The notes under the pieces are model-generated. The model saw nothing but the letters and a program-made list of their open reading frames with translations. It was not told where the DNA came from and did not search any database. 27,780 nt of DNA from a virus, in IMG/VR virus record IMGVR_UViG_3300042898_002918, positions 1-27,780 of that record, one strand, 5' to 3'. Below, one piece after another: positions 14,653-22,071 of the stretch; positions within the stretch are counted from its first letter, which is position 1, and the number at the start of each line of letters is the position of its first letter. The translations under genes and the position numbers were made by a program.

Positions 14653-15526
14653 TGGCAATCTTATTAAATTTTTCTTCAAACTCTAGCAACTCGCCTTTGC
14701 TTAAGTTTGTTCCCTCAATGGCTGCATTGAAAGCTTCTTTACCAGTGAAGGGGATAAGATAACGTAAAGCGTCTAACTCTACCTTACTAAAAGACACTCC
14801 ACCTTGCCAGTAGTCTTCGAATGCTTCCCAGGTCCAAGGACAGTGTAGCTTTACAAACTCTGCAATTGCTTCTGCAAATACCCGAATCTCATACTGAGCA
14901 TGGGAGTCTAGACGAAGTCTAAGCATCTTAAGAAGATTGAGTAAGTCACACTTCCAGACAACGCGAGTATAGAGATTGACAGGAAGTACCATGCGAGCTT
15001 GTTCGCGGCTAACACCAGCCTCAATTAACTGCTGATAAAGCTTGTAAGCTTCATCAGTTTGATGATTCATAACTGCTGTTGCTGTTTCTTTGGGACCAAT
15101 AAAGGGATTAAAGTCACCTTCAGCGCTTCCTTGCTTATTGGTAGTGCTTTGAGCTCTAAGAGTATCAGGTTCATAGAATACATCTTCCATGACACTGTAA
15201 CGTGCGCTTTCCTCGTTAAGACTAGCAGTTCTATGACGAACTAGCTGGCGCATAACAAAGATAGGCAAACGCATCTCGAACTTAAACTCTACCATCTCGA
15301 ATGGACTAGTATGCCAGTGCCGCATAAGATAACGCAGCAATTGCTTATCTGACTGCTTGCGTGTTGTACCTGACTGGTAACTAACTCTAGCAGCATCAAT
15401 AATTGCATAGTCAGCAATGTTAGTATTAAATGAAAGATCTTCTGCATCAGCATGAGGCATAACATCAATCAGCTTAACATAACCATGATCAAGACATGGA
15501 ATTAAATCATTAGTTCTTTCTAGCAT
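14645..15526 (-). CDS. thyX: FAD-dependent thymidylate synthase ThyX
   Basis: A 293-aa flavin-dependent thymidylate synthase, converting dUMP to dTMP with methylene-tetrahydrofolate and NAD(P)H. The ThyX signature RHRTASLNEESARYS (97-111) is intact, including the Ser and Arg residues that bind dUMP and FAD. LMRHWHTSPFEMVEFKFEMRLPIFVMRQ precedes it as in the family (here in parts, residues 67-94), and LPVNLYTRVVWKCDLLNLL with RLDSHAQYEIR completes the fold. Length is at the long end for ThyX. The ATG follows GAGGA at 5 nt. It belongs with the ribonucleotide reductase and deaminase in dTTP supply. Confidence 0.96.
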   Translation of the reverse strand: MLERTNDLIPCLDHGYVKLIDVMPHADAEDLSFNTNIADYAIIDAARVSYQSGTTRKQSDKQLLRYLMRHWHTSPFEMVEFKFEMRLPIFVMRQLVRHRTASLNEESARYSVMEDVFYEPDTLRAQSTTNKQGSAEGDFNPFIGPKETATAVMNHQTDEAYKLYQQLIEAGVSREQARMVLPVNLYTRVVWKCDLLNLLKMLRLRLDSHAQYEIRVFAEAIAEFVKLHCPWTWEAFEDYWQGGVSFSKVELDALRYLIPFTGKEAFNAAIEGTNLSKGELLEFEEKFNKIANG

Positions 15527-15527
15527 T

Positions 15528-16238
15528 CTAATCCTCAGGGAGCAGTTGAATATGTATATATTCAGAGTCTGTTACATCTTGATAGTTTTGACCAATATTA
15601 AAAGTAGTAATTAGCTCATTAATTAATTGACCATCTTCTTTGTTGCCAATCTTTTTATAGACCATGTAATGGGTTTTATATGAAAGATTAGATTTATTCT
15701 CAATAACTTTCTTAACAAAGACTGAATAATCAGCAGCAGAATTAATTAATATTTCTTTGCTGTTATCAATGTCATATAAAGTATACTTTGTGTACATGTT
15801 ATAGACATCATTGTCTTTGATTACACTAGGGAAATCAAATTTACTATGCTTCTTAAATAGCTGAAGTTCTTCGGGCTCTTCTTGATATTCTTCTTCGGCA
15901 TTTTGCAGAGCGCCGATTACGTTTCTGTAACCTAGAAAGATGTCTACAATTCTTGTAAGCATACTTTTATAAGGAATATAAACAGTTTCGTTATCTGTAA
16001 TCATTAGTTCTAACTTTTCATATATCTCATCAGTAAAAATATCTTTAGTCAGACTATTACTTGTCAATGCTTCATTAGGAAATTGAATATGAATTTTTTT
16101 AGAATTGACATAATCAATAAATGTAACCTGGCGTTGCCAATAGTAAATTGTTTTGATAACTCTATTAAGACTAAGTAATAGGGAAACAGAAAGTCCACAT
16201 ATCCCGATTGCAATGATAGAAAATATCAAAGAGGTCAT
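15528..16238 (-). CDS. N-terminally anchored membrane protein, unknown
   Basis: A 236-aa protein whose N-terminus is a membrane helix (LIFSIIAIGICGLSVSLLLS, about 4-23) followed by basic residues, giving a likely cytoplasmic C-terminal domain or an uncleaved anchor. The rest is AT-rich in codons and polar, with an acidic stretch (NAEEEYQEEPEELQ, about 114-127) and strands such as THYMVYKKIG and EYIHIQLLPED. No domain recognised. Its start overlaps the upstream zinc-finger gene by 1 nt (TAATG) and it ends in TAG one base before thyX, so it is part of the same operon. Confidence 0.75.
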   Translation of the reverse strand: MTSLIFSIIAIGICGLSVSLLLSLNRVIKTIYYWQRQVTFIDYVNSKKIHIQFPNEALTSNSLTKDIFTDEIYEKLELMITDNETVYIPYKSMLTRIVDIFLGYRNVIGALQNAEEEYQEEPEELQLFKKHSKFDFPSVIKDNDVYNMYTKYTLYDIDNSKEILINSAADYSVFVKKVIENKSNLSYKTHYMVYKKIGNKEDGQLINELITTFNIGQNYQDVTDSEYIHIQLLPED

Positions 16239-16774
16239 TACTTTTTCACGTGCTCAAAGTATCCAGACCCGTTGCAAATATAGCAAACAGTTGGAACCTC
16301 AGGTGGGGCATTAGGATCAATGCCATCACCGTAACATGCGTGGCAGATATTGTTATACTTACGATAAAGGAAAGCACACTCAGCAGCAGCTGGCGTCTTC
16401 TTTACTGTGTTATAGACAAACTGCCAAAGTTGAAGACCCCATTCCCATGACATATATGCATGATCAGACTCTTCTCTGGTCTCATATGTTCCCTTCTCAA
16501 AGACTTTGCTAGAGAATGGAATTACTGCGACGACAATCCGGTCAGGATCATTAGGGTTAGCTAATGACATGCGCATTGTAAAGTCAGGAAAAGAAAGGAG
16601 TCTATCTTCTTCCCATTCTGCGACAACAGGCATTGATACCAGGTGTGGCTCTTCAGGAGTAAGAATAGTTTCATTCTTATAGTGCCAGTGTCCAGTCTCT
16701 GTTTCTACAAACACACACTTTGGATCTAGCTTTAGTTCAAAATTCTCAAATAGCTCTTCTAACGTATACTTCAT
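16238..16774 (-). CDS. Protein with C-terminal DnaJ-type zinc finger
   Basis: A 178-aa protein. The C-terminal third carries two CxxCxGxG half-sites, CHACYGDG (Cys144, Cys147) and CYICNGSG (Cys164, Cys167), which would bind one zinc as in the cysteine-rich region of DnaJ and related phage proteins. Residues 1-130 form an unrecognised domain with strands (IVVAVIPFSSKVF) and a Trp-rich part (SWEWGLQLWQFVY). There is no J-domain HPD motif, so it is not a DnaJ. It is the first gene after a strong terminator, and a perfect inverted repeat abuts its start codon. No clear Shine-Dalgarno precedes the ATG. Function unknown; a nucleic-acid or protein adaptor is plausible. Confidence 0.82.
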   Translation of the reverse strand: MKYTLEELFENFELKLDPKCVFVETETGHWHYKNETILTPEEPHLVSMPVVAEWEEDRLLSFPDFTMRMSLANPNDPDRIVVAVIPFSSKVFEKGTYETREESDHAYMSWEWGLQLWQFVYNTVKKTPAAAECAFLYRKYNNICHACYGDGIDPNAPPEVPTVCYICNGSGYFEHVKK

Positions 16775-16791
16775 ATAACACCAATGTTATA
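16774..16791 (-). promoter_or_regulatory. Inverted repeat at the start codon of the zinc-finger gene
   Basis: TATAACA and TGTTATA, a perfect 7-bp inverted repeat with a 4-nt spacer, lies between the terminator U-run and the start codon; its last base is the A of the ATG. In RNA it would fold a hairpin that could hide the initiation region, and in DNA it is a possible operator dyad. No usual Shine-Dalgarno is present here, which makes a regulatory role more likely, but the sequence alone does not prove it. Confidence 0.5.
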
Positions 16792-16794
16792 AGT

Positions 16795-16827
16795 AAAAAA
16801 AATATACCCCCTGTTACGGGGATATAT
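16795..16827 (-). terminator. Strong intrinsic terminator
   Basis: On the minus strand ATATATCCCC and GGGGGTATAT form a 10-bp stem with one G-U pair and a 6-nt loop, followed directly by seven U residues. It lies 9 nt after the stop of the 16836 gene, as expected for the end of the long right-hand operon. The next gene starts only about 20 nt further on. Confidence 0.88.
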
Positions 16828-16835
16828 GGAATATA

Positions 16836-17807
16836 TTAACAGTTTATTTTTTGATTTGCAAGTTTAATTGCAGCTTGACTAGCAGAAAAATGACTTACAT
16901 ATCTAAATACATCGCTAGGCTCATCAAAGTCATAGTCGTAATGTAGATCAATAGCAAGATAGCTATTAGCCTTTAGCTCTTCCGCGCTAACTAAACCACT
17001 ATCAACCAAAAAAGTTTTAGCAGTTATGTCTGAAGGAACTGGCTTGGTCGAAACTTTATATATAAAACTTGCAATTCCAGAATTTGCAATTCTTTCCAAT
17101 GTGCAAAGGGGAACATTGTTATTAGCAATGTCTTGCTCAAGGGCGTTTTTGAGACGACCAAAGACTTGACGAACAATCGGAGTTTGCTGCTGTGCAGAAA
17201 CAATAGCACGGCCATAAGCCTCCAAGCAATCGTTCATAACTTTGATTTCTTTGCGAGTTAATGGTAGTTCTGCAAGGAGCCAACCATATTCCCGCATGCT
17301 ACGACTGGTGACTGTCTTGACACGTCTATTACTATTGTAAAGTGTGATAAGATTTTGGATTGTATCTTTGCGATACTTAGACTTGGGGCTATTTAAGTAG
17401 CCAAAGGCAGTCTTTTTCCATGCAGCGTATTCTGCGCTGTCATAACCATACATCTCAATTGTTTTACTTAGATAGCCAAGTTTATCTTGCAGATTCTTAG
17501 GTAACATAAAATAGATAGCATCTTCTGCATTACCAGTCTTGAATACATCTGCTGCTTCCTTGCTAGAAGTAATAGCAAGGGTAGTACTTTTACCAACGGT
17601 CAGGACATAATAATTAGTATTAATTCTTTCCGTGATGCTAGTTCTCAGAGTGAGATAGTCGTCAATGAGTTCTTCGAGCCCATCATGACCAATGGCTCTA
17701 AGGCAACTTGCTGACTTCTTGTCTGGGGAAAGATCTGCGCTCCAGCTCATAACATTCTTATATGATCTGTCAGACATTAAATGCTGTTTTAGCTTATCCC
17801 AGTACAA
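16836..17807 (-). CDS. Hypothetical protein with non-ATG start, in frame with the upstream gene
   Basis: A 323-aa protein of unknown family. No ATG is near its natural beginning. TTG 17805-17807 (then YWDKLKQHLMSDRSYKNVMSW) is the best start, with only a weak AGAAGA upstream; an internal ATG at 17775-17777 is the alternative. The frame is open back to a TAG at 17832-17834, which is the stop of the upstream gene in the same frame, so readthrough would give a fused protein. The sequence is mixed alpha/beta: YYVLTVGKSTTLAITSSKEA, then long helices, and a C-terminal LAIDLHYDYDFDEPSDVFRYV. It ends 9 nt before a strong terminator. No catalytic motif recognised. Confidence 0.7.
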   Translation of the reverse strand: MYWDKLKQHLMSDRSYKNVMSWSADLSPDKKSASCLRAIGHDGLEELIDDYLTLRTSITERINTNYYVLTVGKSTTLAITSSKEAADVFKTGNAEDAIYFMLPKNLQDKLGYLSKTIEMYGYDSAEYAAWKKTAFGYLNSPKSKYRKDTIQNLITLYNSNRRVKTVTSRSMREYGWLLAELPLTRKEIKVMNDCLEAYGRAIVSAQQQTPIVRQVFGRLKNALEQDIANNNVPLCTLERIANSGIASFIYKVSTKPVPSDITAKTFLVDSGLVSAEELKANSYLAIDLHYDYDFDEPSDVFRYVSHFSASQAAIKLANQKINC

Positions 17808-17831
17808 GTCTTCTGTGAGCAGCTTGATGTG

Positions 17832-18809
17832 CTAAACAATGCAAGCAGTAGTTTCATTAGCATCGCTAATTGCGTTAGCAAGATAAGAATAGTTCTTCTT
17901 GGCTTCTTGTAGGTTATCCGGTGTTACAGGAAGATGATCAATTGCATCAAGATTATTATCCTGATCATAGATTGGAAGAATGCCACTTGACTGTAAAACC
18001 TTATGCATCTCTTCAGTTCTAAAAGCGGAGCTATTACCCTGAAAAGAATTAGGGCTCTTATAGAGCTTTAACGCGCCGATTCTAGGTCCATATGGACCGA
18101 ATACTTTCTTACCATTCCTAATAGCAAAACTATGCTGGCGAGTACCTTCCGGTAACTTAATTTCATACTCATCATGAATATCACGTATAACCTTGACAGA
18201 CTGAACATCTGCATAAGGCACACTTGAAATTACACGACCAGCATTAGCCCCACTTGCCGTAAACTCTTCTACTAGTCGAGTAGCATCAGCGTCATAGGCA
18301 TGTTCCTGTGCATAGATAATGGCATCCATTGCCCATGAGGGAGCGTGAATAAAGCCTTCCTCTTCGATCTGACGGGCCTCATACCCACGAATTTCAGAGA
18401 CCATACTGGCAAGGCTATTGTAGCGGTCTGAACCTACTTCACCTCTTGCCTCAAGCTTACTCATCTCAGTTAGTGTCCACTCAAGAGCAGGATCAGTTTC
18501 AATCATGCGATTGACTGGTCCAGCATCTGATTGATCCGCATCTGGATGCTCCCAAGGGTATTGAATGAAACTTATAGCCCTGCTACCAGGGTAAAGTGCT
18601 TCAAGAGCTTCGTCACCAAAAGGAAGCCTCCGCGCTTCACGCCAGTCCGGATCTCCTACATCGCCAATGCTAAGGAAATTAGCAGCAGCGTATTGAGCTT
18701 CAGCATTTCCATAAGCGCCAGTGTAGTCTAGTCCGGCTGGTGTCCAGTGATTAAGGCTATACTCGTTCTCGTCGAAAATAGTAAAATCAATATTTAACTT
18801 CTTACTCAT
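17832..18809 (-). CDS. Hypothetical acidic protein
   Basis: A 325-aa protein with an excellent ribosome-binding site (GGAGGA, 5 nt before ATG 18807-18809). It is acidic and rich in Ala, Tyr and Asp. Notable stretches are NHWTPAGLDYTGAYGNAEAQ, AISFIQYPWEHPDADQSD and QHSFAIRNGKKVFGPYGPRI. I see no membrane helix, nucleotide-binding loop or metal cluster. Codon use is less AT-rich than in the small unknown genes, resembling the conserved metabolic genes, so it is probably an established phage gene. It ends in TAG, and the downstream gene continues in the same frame. Function unknown. Confidence 0.78.
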   Translation of the reverse strand: MSKKLNIDFTIFDENEYSLNHWTPAGLDYTGAYGNAEAQYAAANFLSIGDVGDPDWREARRLPFGDEALEALYPGSRAISFIQYPWEHPDADQSDAGPVNRMIETDPALEWTLTEMSKLEARGEVGSDRYNSLASMVSEIRGYEARQIEEEGFIHAPSWAMDAIIYAQEHAYDADATRLVEEFTASGANAGRVISSVPYADVQSVKVIRDIHDEYEIKLPEGTRQHSFAIRNGKKVFGPYGPRIGALKLYKSPNSFQGNSSAFRTEEMHKVLQSSGILPIYDQDNNLDAIDHLPVTPDNLQEAKKNYSYLANAISDANETTACIV

Positions 18810-18821
18810 ATATTCCTCCAG

Positions 18822-18834
18822 TATTCTCAGAATA
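18822..18834. repeat. Short perfect dyad upstream of the 17832 gene
   Basis: TATTCT and AGAATA are arranged around a single central base, between the stop of the uracil-DNA glycosylase gene and the GGAGGA of the next gene. A one-base centre disfavours an RNA hairpin and would suit a protein-binding dyad in DNA, but 6-bp arms can occur by chance in AT-rich DNA. Confidence 0.25.
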
Positions 18835-18836
18835 TT

Positions 18837-19490
18837 TTAAAGACAAGAAATATAAGATTTAATTTTTAAGAATTTAGCATCGTAATCAGACTCAAAGGTA
18901 AACCATTGCTCTTGCGTTAATGCGTTCTTTTGTCTTAAGTAATAACTAGGATGATAGATAGGGATAACCGGATAGCAAGTATCTTCAAAGTTGAAATAGG
19001 AAGCAACTTCCGATTTTTTCCAGTCAATTGTTTTAGGATTCACTATCTCACCTATAGTCTGAAGGCCTGCCATAGCACTCTTACCAAGTGTAACAATTAC
19101 TCTAGGAGTAAGAGCTTTGATTTGCTGCTCTAAGTATGGCGCGCAATTCTTAATCTCTTCTGCAGTTGGAGTTCTATTCTTCTCGGGTCTACATTTAACT
19201 ATATTAGTAATGTAACTATAAGACTGTAGCTCATGAGTTGATAGGTATTGGTCTAGGACCTTACCGCTAACCCCCATGAATGGCATACCAACTTGATCTT
19301 CTGTTTCGCCAGGAGCTTCGCCAATGATCATAATAGGCAAAGTCTTTTCTTCCCAAGGAGCAGCAGTACGTTTAGTATATTTGTCTACTACAACTTGTGT
19401 TCTACTTGCACAGAGTGCGTCGCATTTAACACATTCTTTAATTGCAGGTTTATTAATTAGCGAATTGAAAACTTCTTTATCAAATGTCAT
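18837..19490 (-). CDS. Family 4 uracil-DNA glycosylase (4Fe-4S)
   Basis: A 217-aa uracil-DNA glycosylase. The family 4 motifs are clear: IMIIGEAPGETEDQVGMPF (54-71) holds the catalytic water site, FMGVSGKVLD follows, TNIVKCRPEKNRTP (95-108) is the family landmark, and IYHPSYYLR (178-186) is motif 2. Cluster cysteines are CVKC (20, 23), Cys100 and Cys116, as expected for the iron-sulfur cluster. It removes uracil from DNA, which fits ThyX and the deaminase in keeping uracil out of the genome and argues against a uracil-substituted genome. It starts inside the stop of the upstream gene (ATGA overlap). Confidence 0.93.
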   Translation of the reverse strand: MTFDKEVFNSLINKPAIKECVKCDALCASRTQVVVDKYTKRTAAPWEEKTLPIMIIGEAPGETEDQVGMPFMGVSGKVLDQYLSTHELQSYSYITNIVKCRPEKNRTPTAEEIKNCAPYLEQQIKALTPRVIVTLGKSAMAGLQTIGEIVNPKTIDWKKSEVASYFNFEDTCYPVIPIYHPSYYLRQKNALTQEQWFTFESDYDAKFLKIKSYISCL

Positions 19491-20017
19491 TCGATTGCCG
19501 CAAGTAAAAGGTTTCCTTCTTTAATAATGCCTGGTGCATTGCCTGTTTGGTAAGCATTAGCAGTAGCTAAGTCTTTCTTGAAATTCTCTAGAGAGAGAAC
19601 TTGGAAGCTTGGCTTTACCTTAGCTCTTCTAGCGGAAAATCCTAGCCAGAAAAAGATAAAGTTCTGAGATTCCTTGTCGAATAGAACAAGAAATCTTTGT
19701 TTCTTATTCTTTGCACGGAGTTCAGCAAGTCTATCTCTCCAGACATAATGACAAACAATAGGAAAATAACTTAGTTCAAATATCCCAAGAACGCCAAAGG
19801 CATCCATTGTTCTATGGATAGATTTAATATCAGATATCTCAACAGGATTTCTGGGAAAGTTAATACCTAATGTAGATACTAAACTATAAAGATAAGTAAA
19901 ACAATAATAGCCGACTAAGCTTGTAGGCTTGTCAGCTATTAAGTTGTATTTAACTTTTTCTTCTATATCTGTTCCAAATTTATCTTTAAACTTAAATAAG
20001 TTAAAGATATTAGGCAT
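19487..20017 (-). CDS. Hypothetical protein
   Basis: A 176-aa protein of unknown family. The start overlaps the stop of the gene before it by one base (TAATG) and its end overlaps the glycosylase start by 4 nt, so it is tightly coupled. It contains an aromatic helix region (LVGYYCFTYLYSLVSTLGI), a mid-part ELSYFPIVCHYVWRDRLAEL, and strands such as RFLVLFDKESQNFIFFWLGF. The hydrophobic stretches are broken by charges and look like a globular core rather than membrane helices. No active-site pattern is recognised. Confidence 0.72.
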   Translation of the reverse strand: MPNIFNLFKFKDKFGTDIEEKVKYNLIADKPTSLVGYYCFTYLYSLVSTLGINFPRNPVEISDIKSIHRTMDAFGVLGIFELSYFPIVCHYVWRDRLAELRAKNKKQRFLVLFDKESQNFIFFWLGFSARRAKVKPSFQVLSLENFKKDLATANAYQTGNAPGIIKEGNLLLAAIE

Positions 20018-20475
20018 TATAGAACTCGATTAATTAGAGCTGAGTAGACTTTCCTACCATTAGGTGAGTCTGACTTTTTAAGTGAGTCGAACTGTACAAT
20101 ATCTACTTGGTCATATGACCAGTCAGAAAGATCTACAATCTCCAAGTAAAGATTTACTTCATCGCAGTGTTTCTTATCGTCAGCAGTATAGTAATCAAAC
20201 CAGCTACCAATATAAGATAAGGTTGTTTGCTCGGGATTACTGCTAGGATAAATGGCAATTGCAGAGTCTTTCTTGATTCGATCTCCAGGAAGATGAACTG
20301 CAGCTACAAGATTTAGAACTGACCTATGCAACTCTTCATGTTGATATTTACCAAGGTCCTCTTCGTCCTCGTCACTCTCAACCTTTAACTCATCAGGGAT
20401 GAATACGGTAAGAGTTTCGAGATCTTCATCTGCATGTCCATCGATAAAAGCATTAATATCAAAATCTTCTTCCAT
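20017..20475 (-). CDS. Acidic hypothetical protein
   Basis: A 152-aa strongly acidic protein, with ATG 20473-20475 preceded by GAGA at a usual distance. The first third is very acidic (DGHADEDLETLTVFIPDEL, ESDEDEEDLGKY) and is followed by a compact alpha/beta region (SVLNLVAAVHLPGDRI, AIAIYPSSNPEQTTLSYIGSW, VDIVQFDSL). It has no Cys or metal motif. It follows the GuaC-like gene by 2 nt. The acidity could point to DNA mimicry or simple solubility, but nothing in the sequence decides this. Confidence 0.72.
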   Translation of the reverse strand: MEEDFDINAFIDGHADEDLETLTVFIPDELKVESDEDEEDLGKYQHEELHRSVLNLVAAVHLPGDRIKKDSAIAIYPSSNPEQTTLSYIGSWFDYYTADDKKHCDEVNLYLEIVDLSDWSYDQVDIVQFDSLKKSDSPNGRKVYSALINRVL

Positions 20476-20477
20476 GT

Positions 20478-21551
20478 TTATCTCACAAGTGAAGTGTTAT
20501 TCTCAGACGTAATACTAGGTGAACAAATAAGTTTTGTTGAGCTTTGGAACTCAGCAAGTGTATGACTATTAGTGTAACTCATAGCACTGCGTAGATTACC
20601 TTCAATGCCTTTGAATAGACTGATAACAGGCTCAGTCACAGGTATAAGACCAGCCTGACCTTCAATGCTACTTTTGCTATTGTAAGATGTACTAGCTAAG
20701 CCCGCGTATTCCTTATACGCTATTCCAGTATCTACATCAATGACTGTTGCTGCAGCGCTTTCTGTGGTAGCAGCAAGCATCTTGCCAAGCATAACAAGAT
20801 CAGCACCAGAAGCAAGAGCCTTGCAAATATCACCATTATTACGTATGCCACCATCCGCAACAATATAAGCAGGAGCTGCTACATCTTTAGGGTAAGTATA
20901 AAGCAAACGCTTACGCTCTGCACTGCAACGTGCGAGAGTAGTGACGTTGCCAGCACCCACTCCAGTGTTGATACGAGTAGTACATGCACTGCCACCACCA
21001 ATGCCAACACGAATATAATCGCATAGACTGGCAATGCGGCTATAAGCGAGTTCATTGGTTACGTTACCTGCCCAGATAAAGACACCTTCGTCGAAACGAA
21101 GATCTTGTAGCTTGATTAGATAATCATAGAGGCTATCGAGATTGCCATTAGCAATGTCTACTAGAACATGTGCAATTTCATACTCGCTAACCTTATGAAG
21201 TAACTTGTCAATGGGATAGTCAAGGCCAATGCTAATGCCACAGCCTCTTGCATACATTTCATCTAGCTCACTCTCAGGCCTGAATCTATCAGCAAAGATA
21301 GCAAATGGCTTGTAAGTGGAGTCAGTAATTGCATCCATAAAGGCATGACCAGCAATGCTTGGCATAGGACTAGCAACAATTGGCAAAGCATCAAAAGGTT
21401 TCTGATAGTAACCATTTTCATTCCTATGATATGGATTAATATTAGCTCCATATCGGCTATTGATATCGGATACTGGCGCTTGATTAAGCAAAACGTCATC
21501 ATAGGTAAGCTGATAATTAGCAGCTACCGCATCCTCAAACTTAAAAAACAT
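20478..21551 (-). CDS. guaC: IMP dehydrogenase/GMP reductase family enzyme, CBS-less (GuaC-like)
   Basis: A 357-aa TIM-barrel enzyme. LTYDDVLL (15-22) is the family start, PIVASPM (57-63) the next strand, and VLVDIANGN matches the D-A-H-G strand. VGIGGGSACTTRINTGVG (182-199) is the active-site loop with catalytic Cys190. VADGGIRNNGDICKALASGAD and LVMLGKMLAATTES bind phosphate. YKEYAGLAS and the near-C-terminal LRSAMSYT also fit. The CBS regulatory domains of IMP dehydrogenase are absent, and length and the MLAxxTES stretch favour GMP reductase (GMP to IMP with NADPH). IMP dehydrogenase activity cannot be excluded. GGAG lies 5 nt before the ATG. It directly follows SpeD. Confidence 0.88.
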   Translation of the reverse strand: MFFKFEDAVAANYQLTYDDVLLNQAPVSDINSRYGANINPYHRNENGYYQKPFDALPIVASPMPSIAGHAFMDAITDSTYKPFAIFADRFRPESELDEMYARGCGISIGLDYPIDKLLHKVSEYEIAHVLVDIANGNLDSLYDYLIKLQDLRFDEGVFIWAGNVTNELAYSRIASLCDYIRVGIGGGSACTTRINTGVGAGNVTTLARCSAERKRLLYTYPKDVAAPAYIVADGGIRNNGDICKALASGADLVMLGKMLAATTESAAATVIDVDTGIAYKEYAGLASTSYNSKSSIEGQAGLIPVTEPVISLFKGIEGNLRSAMSYTNSHTLAEFQSSTKLICSPSITSENNTSLVR

Positions 21552-21553
21552 TT

Positions 21554-22069
21554 TTACTCCGCGAAACGAGACAGGTCCAAAGTTCTACGGACCATATGAA
21601 CACTCTTCTCAATATCTTTAGCATCAGGAAAGAACATCCTGTCAAATATTTCTTCAACAAGCTTTGCATCAAAGTCTTTACAAGAGTAAACATCTGCTGT
21701 GACAAAGCCTTGCTCGGGAAAAGTATGAAATGCAATGTGCGATTCTGCAATCATTGCAATCGTACTATATCCGTATGTTTGTTCGGCACGCTCTTTCAAA
21801 GCATTTGCGATAAACTGAGCAGTGGCAGAGTCAGCAAGTCCCTCAGCAGCCAAACGCTGAAGGACTCGCTCAAGTTCGCACTTGTTATGCGGGAATTCTA
21901 TAGTAAGTGGAGGAACAATTAATGTCATGTCAATTGCATCTACAAGGGCTGAAACAACTTTATGACCCATACTAGGATCATTAAGAGGATTTAATCTATC
22001 AGTTGATGGGACTGACTTAGCGCCAGCATCATAAATTAAATGTAAACCATTGTATTTGTAGTCAGACAT
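21554..22069 (-). CDS. speD: S-adenosylmethionine decarboxylase proenzyme
   Basis: A 171-aa prokaryotic-type AdoMet decarboxylase, which makes the aminopropyl donor for spermidine. IAESHIAFHTFPEQGFVTAD holds the self-cleavage pair Glu109-Ser110, whose serine becomes the pyruvoyl group, and His115. Cys130 (VYSC) completes the catalytic set with exactly the spacing of the Thermotoga enzyme. The N-terminal about 45 residues are longer than in the minimal enzyme. No spermidine synthase is visible here, so the host would have to supply it. It lies 2 nt from both neighbours, the Ntn hydrolase upstream and the GuaC-like enzyme downstream, in one cassette. Confidence 0.95.
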   Translation of the reverse strand: MSDYKYNGLHLIYDAGAKSVPSTDRLNPLNDPSMGHKVVSALVDAIDMTLIVPPLTIEFPHNKCELERVLQRLAAEGLADSATAQFIANALKERAEQTYGYSTIAMIAESHIAFHTFPEQGFVTADVYSCKDFDAKLVEEIFDRMFFPDAKDIEKSVHMVRRTLDLSRFAE

Positions 22070-22071
22070 AG

